Source of the DNA: Gemmatimonadaceae bacterium
Lineage (GTDB): Bacteria > Gemmatimonadota > Gemmatimonadetes > Gemmatimonadales > Gemmatimonadaceae
Length of the DNA stretch: 64,000 nt
Direction of reading: 5' to 3'
Assembly: GCA_035606695.1 (NCBI GenBank)
Contig: DATNEW010000001.1
Location: 145,534 to 209,533 of the forward strand
Shown here: positions 63,449 through 64,000 of the stretch, in pieces
Layout of the letters: every line of letters begins with the position of its first letter
Numbering within the stretch: the first letter of the stretch is position 1
Made by a program: the position numbers and the translations under genes
Notes under the pieces: model-generated
What the model was told of the DNA's origin: nothing
What the model saw: only the letters and a program-made list of their open reading frames with translations
The model's database searches: none

Positions 63449-64000
63449 CTACTTGCTCCCGGCCATCGATGAGTCACGCTTCGCCTTGAACTCCGTGCCC
63501 GCTTTCCACTGCGGCATCGCATCCGCATTCGCGACGATGTCACCAACCTTGAACAACACGCGCGTATCCTCGACACCGCCCGACAAATCCCAATCGGGCT
63601 TCACCTCGTCGCTCGGCTGGTGATAGTCCTTCGTCGTGTACTCGTCGCGCTTCTTCATGCCGTACGTCGAGTCTTTGCCGATGAAGTTCACGCCGGCGTC
63701 GATGTCGAGCGCGGGCACGCCCTGCTTCGCGAACTCGAAGTGGTCCGACCGATAGTAGAAGCCCTTTTCGCTCTCGGGGTCCGGCGCCAGCTGCCGGCCC
63801 TGCGTCGCGGCTGACTCCTGCAGCACGTCGTCCAACGTCGAGTTCCCGAGCCCGACCACCACGATGTCGCGCGTGCGACCCCATTGGTTGAAACCGTCCA
63901 TGTTGATGTTCGCGACGGTTTGCGTGAGCGGGTACAGCGGGTTTTCGGCATAGTACTTCGCGCCCAGCAGCCCCTTCTCCTCCGCGGTAACCGCCAGGAA
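63449..64000 (-). CDS. M28-family metallopeptidase, C-terminal part
   Basis: The frame is open to the right edge, so the N-terminal part lies outside the window; 183 codons are visible. [19 protein letters not shown] contains the general-base and metal-ligand Glu pair, then [11 protein letters not shown], then [16 protein letters not shown] with a late metal His/Asp, and YHQPSDEV with the terminal ligand His. These are M28 aminopeptidase features. The TAG stop lies in a repeated segment. Confidence 0.88.
   Translation of the reverse strand, partial: FLAVTAEEKGLLGAKYYAENPLYPLTQTVANINMDGFNQWGRTRDIVVVGLGNSTLDDVLQESAATQGRQLAPDPESEKGFYYRSDHFEFAKQGVPALDIDAGVNFIGKDSTYGMKKRDEYTTKDYHQPSDEVKPDWDLSGGVEDTRVLFKVGDIVANADAMPQWKAGTEFKAKRDSSMAGSK

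Overview
The window looks like chromosomal DNA of a soil-type Gemmatimonadota bacterium, or a close relative. The basis is high GC with GTG starts, secreted BNR/sortilin-type proteins, S9, M14, M28 and penicillin-acylase hydrolases, an ADOP-type FtsX/MacB permease without its own ATPase, two Ser/Thr kinases with large TPR-like C-terminal regions, and Gly-rich exported proteins. This taxonomic call is inference from gene content. No rRNA, tRNA, CRISPR array, phage or insertion sequence was seen.

Layout. 1-12.9 kb: a TonB C-terminal fragment, a LOG-family hydrolase, a membrane-fused spermidine-synthase-like protein translationally coupled to a DDAH-like hydrolase, a giant BNR protein, an SDR/outer-membrane-protein pair, an S9 peptidase and a split ThDP decarboxylase. 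12.9-13.3 kb: a non-coding block with nested inverted repeats and three short tandem arrays. 13.3-23 kb: penicillin acylase, ADOP permease, lipoprotein, M14 peptidase, beta-barrel protein. 23-37.6 kb: an accessory region with two TPR kinases flanking a lanthipeptide-like cluster and exported proteins. 37.7-49.2 kb: housekeeping and catabolic genes (amidohydrolase, UbiB-like kinase, degenerate M19 dipeptidase, CutC, DinB-like, ArgJ, RidA-like lipoprotein, DUF2911, VOC, an aldo/keto reductase broken by an amber codon, ACMSD-like hydrolase, APC permease). 49.5-56.3 kb: secreted proteins, then class V PLP enzyme, NSS symporter, a second split ThDP decarboxylase and a cyclase-family hydrolase, all on one strand. 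56.5-64 kb: a bd-type oxidase operon coupled to an M20 amidohydrolase, a CPXCG protein, two ComEC-like metallo-beta-lactamase proteins with a DUF3006 protein, and the end of an M28 peptidase.

Most notable system. On the minus strand at 29.8-26.1 kb lie a 123-residue precursor-like gene, an APH-family kinase, a HopA1-family protein and a LanC-like cyclase, nearly contiguous. The APH/HopA1 pair is the split Ser/Thr dehydratase known from class V lanthipeptides and thioamitides. The precursor has a Cys-free 52-residue N-terminal part followed by eight Ser-Pro-(Ala/Ser)-Pro-Cys units, each Ser exactly four residues before its Cys. This predicts a proline-rich chain of up to eight identical lanthionine rings, an architecture I do not recognise. 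No dedicated transporter or leader protease is next to it.

Other structure. A dispersed GTCATYCYGAG-type repeat occurs in several intergenic sites and supplies stop codons, a ribosome-binding site and possibly a signal peptide to neighbouring genes. Three convergent gene pairs are separated by long inverted repeats, each built from different short words.
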